The position numbers and the translations under genes are program-made. From contig NZ_AP018498.1 of the NCBI RefSeq assembly GCF_003569745.1, positions 3,325,001 through 3,389,000 of the forward strand: DNA of 64,000 nucleotides. Direction: 5' to 3'. This DNA comes from Altererythrobacter sp. B11. Lineage in GTDB: Bacteria; Pseudomonadota; Alphaproteobacteria; Sphingomonadales; Sphingomonadaceae. Of this stretch, positions 35,092-43,318 are shown in pieces (position 1 is the first letter of the stretch; every line of letters starts with the position of its first letter). The notes under the pieces are model-generated. The model searched no databases. It was given only the letters and a program-made list of their open reading frames with translations, and was not told the DNA's origin.

Positions 35092-36350
35092 GAGTTGCGA
35101 TCCTTGGTAGCGGCGTCGTAGGCGTCACTTCGGCCTGGTACCTCTCGAGGGCGGGGCATGAAGTGACCGTGATCGATCGCCAGCCGGGTCCGGCGCTGGA
35201 GACGAGCTTTGCCAATGCGGGCGAGATATCGCCCGGCTATGCGTCACCCTGGGCGGCGCCCGGCATTCCGTTGAAGGCGCTGCGCTGGATGTTCATGAAG
35301 CATGCTCCGCTCATCCTACGGCCGCAGGTCGATCCGGCCATGCTGCGCTGGCTGATGGCCATGCTCGGGAATTGCACATCCAGCGCCTATAAAATCAATA
35401 AGCGCCGCATGGTCCGGGTAGCAGAGCATAGCCGCGCTTGCCTGATCGCGTTGCGGCACGAGACCGGCATCGCCTATGATGAGGCGAGCCGCGGTACCTT
35501 GCAGCTGTTCCGCGAACACAGGCAGCTAGACGGCGTGGCCAAGGACCTGGCGGTCCTCAAGGCCGACGGCGTACCCTTCGATATACTCGACCGATCTGGC
35601 TGCCTCGCCGCAGAGCCGGGCCTTGCCTTCAGCACAGCGAGCTTTGTCGGCGGGTTGCGCCTGCCCAATGACGAGACCGGCGATTGCTTCAAGTTCACCA
35701 ATGCCTTGGCTGCGCTCTGTGCTGCGCGGGGGGTCGCCTTCCTCAACGAGCATCGGATCTTACGCCTGATCTCGAACGATGGCCATATAACCGGAGTCGA
35801 AACCAATCGCGGACGCGTTCGTGCCGATGCCTATCTGGTCGCGTTGGGCAGCCATTCGCCTCAACTCGTCGCGCCGCTCGGCCTGCGGCTGCCTGTTTAT
35901 CCGGTGAAAGGCTATTCCATCACGATCCCGATCGTCAATGAACCCCGCGCCCCCGTATCCACGTTGCTGGACGAGACCTACAAGGTCGCGATCACGCGCC
36001 TGGGCGACCGTATCCGGGTCGGTGGCATGGCGGAAATTTCGGGCTACAACGATGCTCTGCCAGCGCGCCGCCAGGCGACACTGAAGCACGTCGCCTCTTC
36101 GCTCTTTCCCGGTGCTGGAGATATGGACCGCGCCAGCTTCTGGTGCGGCCTGCGTCCCATGACGCCCGACAGCACACCCGTGATCGGCGCCACGCCCTTG
36201 CGCAACCTGTTCCTGAACACCGGTCATGGTACGCTCGGCTGGACCATGGCCTGCGGTTCGGGTGATGTGATCGCATCAATCATCTCGGGCGCCGAGCCGT
36301 CCATCGAAGCGCGGGATCTGGCGATTGCGCGCTATTCAGGCGCGCACTGA
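35088..36350 (+). CDS. dadA: D-amino acid dehydrogenase small subunit-like (DadA)
   Basis: The 420-residue FAD protein starts [20 protein letters not shown], followed by [20 protein letters not shown], the DadA hallmark, and later [12 protein letters not shown] and [12 protein letters not shown]. It oxidises D-alanine to pyruvate and ammonia, passing electrons to the respiratory chain at the inner membrane. ATGA overlap with alr makes the pair a unit. With the transaminase it closes a loop in which pyruvate acts only as an amino-group carrier. It is the last gene of the plus-strand operon. Confidence 0.93.
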   Translation: MRVAILGSGVVGVTSAWYLSRAGHEVTVIDRQPGPALETSFANAGEISPGYASPWAAPGIPLKALRWMFMKHAPLILRPQVDPAMLRWLMAMLGNCTSSAYKINKRRMVRVAEHSRACLIALRHETGIAYDEASRGTLQLFREHRQLDGVAKDLAVLKADGVPFDILDRSGCLAAEPGLAFSTASFVGGLRLPNDETGDCFKFTNALAALCAARGVAFLNEHRILRLISNDGHITGVETNRGRVRADAYLVALGSHSPQLVAPLGLRLPVYPVKGYSITIPIVNEPRAPVSTLLDETYKVAITRLGDRIRVGGMAEISGYNDALPARRQATLKHVASSLFPGAGDMDRASFWCGLRPMTPDSTPVIGATPLRNLFLNTGHGTLGWTMACGSGDVIASIISGAEPSIEARDLAIARYSGAH

Positions 36351-36581
36351 CGAAGGAGTGAAGGCTCGGAGGCGCCCTAGCCGTCGGTTAAGGTATTGAG
36401 CACCGTGATGCCGATGACCTGCCCCCCTACTTTCCTCCAGCCTCGATTAGAGTCCGGTCCTGATGAAGCGATTGCTGGCCGACGCCCGGCGCACACGTCG
36501 TTTTGGGATTACATTGGATTGGCGCTCGCTTGTCTTGGGCCCATGATAGACATGGATGCGAAGGACGACCCGACCGGATAG

Positions 36582-37151
36582 ATGGTCGACGATGACGCTC
36601 TCGATGAATGGTTCTGCCGAGAGGTGCTCCCTCTTGAAGGGCCGCTTACGCGTTTCATCCGGCGGAACTGGAGGATTGCGGATGACGTGATGGACCTTAG
36701 GCATGATGTCTATGAACTGGCGTTCACCGGAGCTCGCAAGGACCTACCGATAAACACGCGGCAATATCTGTTCACGATCGCGCGCAACCATTTGATCAAC
36801 TCGGCCAAGCGAGCGCGCATCGTCTCATTCGAGCATGTCGCCGACCTCGAGACGATCGAACGTGATGTTGATCTATTCGAAGCCGAACGCCACGTCACCG
36901 CTCGTGACAGCTTGCGCCGTGCACTCGCCGGTCTTGAGAAATTGTCGCCCCGCGTGCGCGAGATAGTCGAGTTGCGAAAGATCGAGGGTTTGACCCCGCA
37001 GGAGACCGCGGAGCGGCTCGGGATCGGCAAGGACGCGGTCAATGGCCAGCTGGTCATGGGGATGAAGGCGCTGGCGAACCACATGCTGGGCGGATCGGGC
37101 CGGATCGTGCGACCGCGCTACGGCGCGCGCGCGCGCGGAGAAAAGCCATGA
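36582..37151 (+). CDS. FecI-type ECF sigma factor
   Basis: The 189-residue protein has sigma region 2 (LTRFIRRNWRIADDVMDLRH, then QYLFTIARNHLINSAKRAR) and region 4 (LSPRVREIVELRKIEGLTPQ, then ETAERLGIGKDAVNGQLVMG). It would direct RNA polymerase to the TonB receptor and isopeptidase genes when released by the FecR protein, whose gene overlaps by ATGA. The ATG follows an in-frame TAG and has only a weak ribosome-binding site. Confidence 0.9.
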   Translation: MVDDDALDEWFCREVLPLEGPLTRFIRRNWRIADDVMDLRHDVYELAFTGARKDLPINTRQYLFTIARNHLINSAKRARIVSFEHVADLETIERDVDLFEAERHVTARDSLRRALAGLEKLSPRVREIVELRKIEGLTPQETAERLGIGKDAVNGQLVMGMKALANHMLGGSGRIVRPRYGARARGEKP

Positions 37152-38128
37152 GCCGGGCCGAACAGGCAGCAGACCAGGCGGCGCGCTGGGTGCTGGCGCA
37201 GGAAGAGGAGAACTGGAGCGAGGCCGATCAGGCCGAGTTCGAAGACTGGCTCGCCGAGTCCGACGGCAACCGCACCGCCTATCTGCGGCTGCGCCACAGC
37301 TGGCGCGAAGCCGATCGCATCTCGGCGCAGAGCCGCAACCATCCCGAGCCGGTCGAGCGCGGCGAATATCGTCCGCCTTCGCGCTGGTACGTGCCAGTCG
37401 GCATCGCCGCCTCGATCGCGCTCGCACTGGCCGGCGCCTATCTGTACCGGCCCGAGTTGCTCCAGCCGGCGACCGAGCAAGTCGTGGGCGACAGTTATGC
37501 GACGCCGGTCGGAGGCCGCAAGATCGTCGCGCTCTCCGACGGGAGCAAGGTCGAACTCAACACCGCTTCCAGCGTTCGCACCGTGCTGCTGCCAAAAAAG
37601 CGTGAGGTGTGGCTCGATAGGGGCGAGGCGTACTTCGAGGTCGCGCACAAGGACGGGCAGCCGTTCATCGTCCATGCGGGCAATCGTCAAATCACGGTCC
37701 TCGGCACGAAATTCTCGGTCCGCCGCGACGGCGACGCGGTGACGGTGTCGGTGCTCGAAGGCCGGGTGCGGGTCGACGAGGTCGAACAAGGCCTGGCAGT
37801 GCGCTCGTCGGTGATCGTCGGCGGCGACATCGCGATTGCGCGCGGCCCCGCAACGCTGGTCGCGTCGCGATCGGAACAAAAGGTCGAAGATGCGCTCGCG
37901 TGGCGGAAGGGCATGCTGAGTTTCGACCAGTCGAACCTCGGCGAGATCGCCGCCGAGTTCAATCGCTACAACACCAGGAAAATCGTCATCGCCGACCCGC
38001 AGGCGGCTGGCTTACGGATCGGCGGCATGTTTCCCTCGGACGATCTCGACGCCTTTGTGCGCCTCCTGCGCGACGCTTACGGTCTCAAAGTTGAGGAAAC
38101 GCCGTCCGCGATCAGGATCGGCAGCTGA
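37148..38128 (+). CDS. FecR-type anti-sigma/signal transducer
   Basis: The 326-residue protein has an N-terminal DUF4880 region (AARWVLAQEEENWSEADQAE, then FEDWLAE) that holds the sigma factor, a single membrane helix near residues 80-100 (YVPVGIAASIALALAGAYLY), a periplasmic FecR domain with VALSDGSKVELNTASSV and REVWLDRGEAYFEV, and a C-terminal DUF4974-like part (RIGGMFPSDDLDAFVRLLRD). It carries the ligand signal from the STN domain of the outer-membrane receptor to the FecI factor. Confidence 0.92.
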   Translation: MSRAEQAADQAARWVLAQEEENWSEADQAEFEDWLAESDGNRTAYLRLRHSWREADRISAQSRNHPEPVERGEYRPPSRWYVPVGIAASIALALAGAYLYRPELLQPATEQVVGDSYATPVGGRKIVALSDGSKVELNTASSVRTVLLPKKREVWLDRGEAYFEVAHKDGQPFIVHAGNRQITVLGTKFSVRRDGDAVTVSVLEGRVRVDEVEQGLAVRSSVIVGGDIAIARGPATLVASRSEQKVEDALAWRKGMLSFDQSNLGEIAAEFNRYNTRKIVIADPQAAGLRIGGMFPSDDLDAFVRLLRDAYGLKVEETPSAIRIGS

Positions 38129-38348
38129 CAAGGCATCGCTCCGGCGATCAGCGACGGCGCTCCGACCTTTCTCGGCCCTTTCCGTCGATACGGATCAGCA
38201 CCGCACGGCTAGACTGATCTCGTTCGCTTGTCCTCACCCGTTCGAATTCACCATAGATCAAAAGTGATTTTCTGATCACATCGATCGGCGGCTCGACTGT
38301 CTCATCCCTGAAAGGGCGCATCGCGCGGCCAAGACACAGGGGGTTTTA

Positions 38349-40928
38349 ATGCGGACATTCGGAATGGGAGCGCTCACGACGGGCGTGTGCGTGGTTGCGT
38401 TGGCAGTGCCGGCTCAGGCGCAAGCCCAGGAGCAGGAGTACAACATTCCGGCAGGCAGTCTGAGGTCCGCATTGGATGCCTTCGGCCGCCAGTCGGGCAA
38501 GCCGATCATCTATAAGGTCGACGAGATCCAAGGGCTTCGCTCACGCGGATTTCGCGGAACCGCGACGCCTCAGGCGGTGCTCGATGCGATCCTGGCAGGA
38601 ACAGTGTTCACCGCGCGGATCGATAGATCGGGCGCGGTCGCGATCGTGAAGGCGGGAAACGACATCGACACCCCGTCCAGCCAAAACGATTCAGATAATG
38701 TCGGAGCACCCGCCGAGATTCTCGTGACCGGCAGCCGTATTCGCGGCAGCCAGTCACCTTCCCCCACCGTGGTCTTCAGCGCAGAGCAAATCCACGAAGA
38801 GGGGTTTCAGGACCTCGGCGAGCTGATCCGAAGTGTACCGCAGAACTTCGGCGGTGGGCAGAACCCAGGTGTCGGCAGCGGAGCGACCACGAACGGCGGC
38901 AATCTCGTCAACCAAAACCTGACCGGTGGGTCGGCGCTCAACTTGCGCGGACTGGGCCCCGACGCCACTCTGACGCTGCTCAACGGCCGCCGTCTGTCGT
39001 ACACCGGCTTCTTCCAGGGCGTCGACATCAGCGCCATTCCCCTCGAGGCGGTCCAACGCGTTGACATCGTGCCCGACGGCGCGTCGGCCATCTACGGGTC
39101 CGACGCCGTCGGCGGGGTCGGCAACGTTATCCTGAAACGCGACTTCAGCGGCCTGACCGTTGGCGCGCTCTATGGCGGCGCGACCGACGGCGGCCTGACG
39201 ACCGAGGAATACGACGCCACGGCAGGCTTGCGCTGGTCCAGCGGCGGGATCATCGCGACCTTCAAGCACTCCAATTCCGACCCGATCTTCACCGACCAGC
39301 GCGACTATACCGCGGATGTCTTGAGACCGACGACGATCTATTCGGGCAACGATCTCGACAGCGGGCTCGTCAGCGCGCACCAGTCGCTGAGTGACGCGGT
39401 CACGCTCCATGTCGACGCGATGCATACCGAGCGCAATCTGCGGACCAACCTCGGCTATCCGACGGTTTACTATCAGAACGAAAACGATACCAAGACCACC
39501 TTCGTCGCGCCCGGCGTTGAGTTTTCGCTGAAGAATGGTTGGCGCATCGCGCTCGATGCCTCTTGGAGCCGCGACAAGGTCGAATACAGACAGTCGACGG
39601 TCACGATCGCGACGGGCGACACCCGGATCAGCGAGGGGTGTTATTGCAACGAAAGCCGCGTCTACGAGCTCGGGGTCGAAGGCCCGCTGCTTCGCCTGCC
39701 GGCGGGAACGGCAAGGCTCGCGGCGGGCGCCGGATACCGCACACTCGACTTCGAGACGCTCAGCTACACGCGCGGCACGGTCGTCTACGATAAGCACCAG
39801 AACGCCAAGTTCGCCTATGCGGAGCTCAATCTCCCGCTGATCAGCCCGGAACAGGCGATTCCCGGTCTGCACCGCCTCACGCTGACGGCGGCCGTGCGCG
39901 GCGAGGACTACGACACCTTCGGCACGGTCGCGACGCCCAAGTTCGGCGTGATCCTTGATCCCAGCGACGATTTCACACTGCGCGGGACCTGGGGGCGTTC
40001 GTTCAAGGCGCCCACGCTCTACCAGCTCGCGCAGACCCCGATCGGATACCTCTACAGCGCGTCGGCGCTGGGCGGGACGCAGTTCCCGGCGGATGCAACC
40101 GTCCTGATGGCCTATGGCGGCAATCCCGATCTGAAGCCCGAGCGCGCGCGGACCTGGACGGCCTCGTTGGGCTACCACCCCAGCGCGGTACCGGGCCTCG
40201 AGGCGGAAGTGACTTATTTCGACGTCAACTACACTGACCGTGTGCTGGTACCGATCGCGGACCTCACCCATCCCCTGCTCGACGATACCTATTCCGACTT
40301 CATCGACTACGCGCCGACCGAAGCGGACAAGGCTGCGATCGTCTCGCGCCAGACGTTCTACAACATTGCCGGTACGACGTATGACAGCAGCAAGGTCGTG
40401 GGTATTCTCTACAACGACTACACCAACGCGGCGCGCTGGAAGGCGCGGGGCATCGACGTCTCGGGCTCCTATGCGTTCCAGATGGCGGAGAGCCGGCTGG
40501 CCCTGCGCGCGTCGCTAAGCTGGCTCGACAGCGCGAAGCAGAACAGCGCCGGGCAGCCGGCGATCGACCTGTCCGGCACGATCTACAATCCCGCCGAATG
40601 GCGCAGCCGCGCCGGGGGGGTATGGACGCTCGGCGGGCTCGGGGTCTCGGTCTTCGGCAACTATACCAGCAGCGTGACCAACGTGCTTGCGACTGGCGAC
40701 AGGGAAGAGACCGGATCGTTTCTGACGTTCGATGCGACGATCCGCTACAAGACCGGAGACGCTCAAGGCCTGCTTTCCGGACTGGAATTCACGCTGTCTG
40801 CGCAGAACCTGTTCGATCGCACGCCACCCTTGAACACGGTCAGTTCGTCGATCGTGCTGCCGTACGATTCTACCAACTATTCCGGGGTTGGCCGTTACGT
40901 GAGCGCCTCGATCTCGAAGCACTTCTGA
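38349..40928 (+). CDS. TonB-dependent transducer with STN domain
   Basis: The 859-residue receptor has a signal peptide (cleavage near AQA-QE), then an STN signalling domain at about residues 30-100 (YNIPAGSLRSALDAFGRQSG, GTATPQAVLDAILAGT), a TonB-box-like EILVTGSRIRG, a plug and a 22-strand-type barrel ending SASISKHF. The STN domain matches the FecI/FecR genes just upstream, so ligand binding should induce the cluster. An AGGGGG site precedes the ATG. The isopeptidase follows after 11 bp, suggesting the imported ligand is a threaded peptide. Ligand identity is inference. Confidence 0.93.
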   Translation: MRTFGMGALTTGVCVVALAVPAQAQAQEQEYNIPAGSLRSALDAFGRQSGKPIIYKVDEIQGLRSRGFRGTATPQAVLDAILAGTVFTARIDRSGAVAIVKAGNDIDTPSSQNDSDNVGAPAEILVTGSRIRGSQSPSPTVVFSAEQIHEEGFQDLGELIRSVPQNFGGGQNPGVGSGATTNGGNLVNQNLTGGSALNLRGLGPDATLTLLNGRRLSYTGFFQGVDISAIPLEAVQRVDIVPDGASAIYGSDAVGGVGNVILKRDFSGLTVGALYGGATDGGLTTEEYDATAGLRWSSGGIIATFKHSNSDPIFTDQRDYTADVLRPTTIYSGNDLDSGLVSAHQSLSDAVTLHVDAMHTERNLRTNLGYPTVYYQNENDTKTTFVAPGVEFSLKNGWRIALDASWSRDKVEYRQSTVTIATGDTRISEGCYCNESRVYELGVEGPLLRLPAGTARLAAGAGYRTLDFETLSYTRGTVVYDKHQNAKFAYAELNLPLISPEQAIPGLHRLTLTAAVRGEDYDTFGTVATPKFGVILDPSDDFTLRGTWGRSFKAPTLYQLAQTPIGYLYSASALGGTQFPADATVLMAYGGNPDLKPERARTWTASLGYHPSAVPGLEAEVTYFDVNYTDRVLVPIADLTHPLLDDTYSDFIDYAPTEADKAAIVSRQTFYNIAGTTYDSSKVVGILYNDYTNAARWKARGIDVSGSYAFQMAESRLALRASLSWLDSAKQNSAGQPAIDLSGTIYNPAEWRSRAGGVWTLGGLGVSVFGNYTSSVTNVLATGDREETGSFLTFDATIRYKTGDAQGLLSGLEFTLSAQNLFDRTPPLNTVSSSIVLPYDSTNYSGVGRYVSASISKHF

Positions 40929-40939
40929 AAGCCCGGCCG

Positions 40940-43051
40940 GTGAGCACACCAAGGCTTACAGACCGCACGTGCAAGGCTCTCATGGCGGCCTTTTGGGGAC
41001 TGGGATTGGTCTTCGCCGTTCCGGTGCTAGCGGAGCCCATCTCGCCGAAAAGGCTGCTCGAAGTCACGGATTTCGATGGCGTCGCCATCTCGCCCGATGG
41101 TCGCTGGGTTGCATTCAGGACACAACAGGCCTCGGTCGAGCGCAATACCTACGACACCGCGTGGTATGTGCAGCCGACGGATGGGCTCTCACCGCCTCTG
41201 AAAGTGGCGGACGGCGGCTTGCCACTACGGGACTCCGGCGGCCTGCCACAACCCGCCAGGGCGCTTTGGTCGGCCGACGGGCAATCGATCTTCTATCTTG
41301 CCTTCCTTAATGGAAAGCTGGACGTCTGGCGCGCCGCTACGGACGGCTCCGGAGCCCGCCCGCTCACGCATGAGCCGGCTGACGTGCGCGATTTCTCGCT
41401 GAGCGACGACGGCTCCCTGCTCATCTACACCGTTGGAGCAAGCCGCGCTGCAGTGGCCGCTGCCGAGCAGGACGAATACGATCAGGGGATACGTATCGAC
41501 GAGACGATCCCGATCGGACAGGCGCTTTTCCGCTCGGGTATGATCAGCGGTCGGCGCGCGACGCAGCGCTTCCTGAAGAACGGCAAGGGTTCGGTGGACC
41601 GTTACCCGCTGCTGGTGGGTATTCCGGACCAATGGCGGGCGGTCGATCTGGCGAGCGGCGAGGTGCGCGATCTCACATCGTCAGAAGCAGCACGCCTGAC
41701 TGCTCCGGCCTCGACCGCGCCTGAGGACCTCCCTTCCCCGTGGAAGGTTGCACTCGATCCGAAACATGCGCGGGTGGCGCTGCTCACCCGGACGGGCGAT
41801 GACACAGGTCTGGTGACCAAGCCGGATGTAACACTGAGCGTACTCTCGGCACGCGGGGCCGGCCGCCCCACACAGTGTAGCGCTGAGCTCTGCAGCGGCA
41901 AGCCGATCACCGAGGTCCAGTGGCGGCCCGGCAGCGATGATGTGCTGTTCACGATAACCGATCCTGATGAAGGCCTGGCGCAAGCGATCTACCGCTGGAA
42001 TGTCCTCACCGGCGCGGTCGAGCTGGTTACGCGGGAGAATGGTCAGCTCAATGGGCGGGACTTCAGGAACACGCCGACATGCGATGCCTCGCACGACCTG
42101 CTGGTCTGCATCGTCTCGAGGGCGGATCGCCCGCCGCAGATCGAAACAATCGATATCGCAACCGGGCTGCGAACGGTGCTGTTCGAGCCCAATGCGCTGC
42201 TCGCTCGGGACATGCGCGAGAGAAGCCCTGCCCGCCTGCTGCGCTGGACCGCTGCAAATGGTGAGGAATTTACCGGGCAGTTTTTCGAGGCACGCGAAGC
42301 CGCGACTGCTCCTTCTCCCCTATTCATCACCTACTATCGATGCACTGGCTTTCTGCGCGGCGGGCTTGGCAATGAATGGCCTCTTGCCTCGCTTGCCGAG
42401 GCGGGCATTTCCACCTTGTGCATTAACGATCCGCCCCGCCAGCCTATGGACGCCGTCGCACGCTACAACCGGCCGCTTGCCGGAGTCCGCAGCGCGATCA
42501 ATCTCCTGGCGGGGAAAGGGCTGGTCGATCGGAAAAAGGTCGGCATGGGCGGCCTGAGCTTCGGCACCGAGATCACGTTGTGGACAGCATTCAATTCGGA
42601 CCTCCTTGCAGCCGCATCAGTCTCGACGGTCTCGATGACGCCGAACGGATACCTCTTCTTGAGCTTGCAGGGCGACATTGCCGTCCAAAGACTGAGAACC
42701 GTCTGGGGTCTGGGCACTCCGGAAGAAACACCTTCACGTTGGGAGCGACTTTCGATCACGCGGCACCTTGACGAGGTGACGGCACCGATCCTCATGCAAA
42801 TCCCGGAACAGGAATACATGTTTGCGCTGGAATATGCGATCCCGCTGATAAGGCGGCAACAGGCCGATCTTTACGTATTTCCGGACGAGCCACACCAGAA
42901 ATTCCAGCCACGCCACAAGCTAGCAGTGTATCAACGCAATCTGGACTGGTTCAGATTTTGGCTACAAGGTTACGAGGACGCGGAGTCTTCCAAAGCGGAA
43001 CAATATGAACTGTGGCGACAGTTGCGAGTGGCGAGCCCTAACGGGCAATAG
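40940..43051 (+). CDS. Atxe2-like lasso peptide isopeptidase (S9 family)
   Basis: The protein of 703 residues from GTG 40940 has a signal peptide (RTCKALMAAFWGLGLVFAV, cleavage near VLA-EP), an N-terminal beta-propeller of FDGVAISPDGRWVAF-type repeats and a C-terminal alpha/beta hydrolase domain. Family features include ITYYRCTGFLRGGLGNEWPL and the nucleophile Ser540 in GMGGLSFGTE. The histidine is likely His652 in FPDEPHQKFQPRHKL. Where S9 enzymes have the triad aspartate there is IPEQEYM, so Glu623 may stand in. Such enzymes hydrolyse the isopeptide bond that closes a lasso peptide ring. GTG is preferred over ATG 40982 because it supplies a basic n-region. Confidence 0.8.
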   Translation: MSTPRLTDRTCKALMAAFWGLGLVFAVPVLAEPISPKRLLEVTDFDGVAISPDGRWVAFRTQQASVERNTYDTAWYVQPTDGLSPPLKVADGGLPLRDSGGLPQPARALWSADGQSIFYLAFLNGKLDVWRAATDGSGARPLTHEPADVRDFSLSDDGSLLIYTVGASRAAVAAAEQDEYDQGIRIDETIPIGQALFRSGMISGRRATQRFLKNGKGSVDRYPLLVGIPDQWRAVDLASGEVRDLTSSEAARLTAPASTAPEDLPSPWKVALDPKHARVALLTRTGDDTGLVTKPDVTLSVLSARGAGRPTQCSAELCSGKPITEVQWRPGSDDVLFTITDPDEGLAQAIYRWNVLTGAVELVTRENGQLNGRDFRNTPTCDASHDLLVCIVSRADRPPQIETIDIATGLRTVLFEPNALLARDMRERSPARLLRWTAANGEEFTGQFFEAREAATAPSPLFITYYRCTGFLRGGLGNEWPLASLAEAGISTLCINDPPRQPMDAVARYNRPLAGVRSAINLLAGKGLVDRKKVGMGGLSFGTEITLWTAFNSDLLAAASVSTVSMTPNGYLFLSLQGDIAVQRLRTVWGLGTPEETPSRWERLSITRHLDEVTAPILMQIPEQEYMFALEYAIPLIRRQQADLYVFPDEPHQKFQPRHKLAVYQRNLDWFRFWLQGYEDAESSKAEQYELWRQLRVASPNGQ

Positions 43052-43318
43052 AGAAGCTGCCCGTGCCCGTCTCCGATCTATTTACCGCTCGTCCAAACGC
43101 ACATCGGGGGTTTGAAAAAAGGCCGACATTCCATGCTGAGGAGTCGGAGGCTATTTACGCCGACAAAGCGGACCTTCGCCTGCTCAGACGGTCGTCGAAA
43201 GCTGCCTTCGGCTCAAATACTTGCTGGGGCACGAGGTCGATTGACTGCGGAGACTCACCGACCTTCGCGATAGCAGGCGTACACAACCAACAAGCCAGGG
43301 TGCATCGGCTCTCCGGGG

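Noticed and set aside
38754-40271. 505-residue minus-strand frame opposite the second TonB receptor
   Set aside because: Shadow of a receptor gene with complete family features on the plus strand.
43052-43318. Possible lasso precursor peptide downstream of the isopeptidase
   Set aside because: The frame at 43063-43359 has no leader-like sequence with a threonine before a glycine-started core carrying Asp or Glu at position 7-9, and no B or C protein genes lie nearby. The region upstream of FecI was also checked without success.
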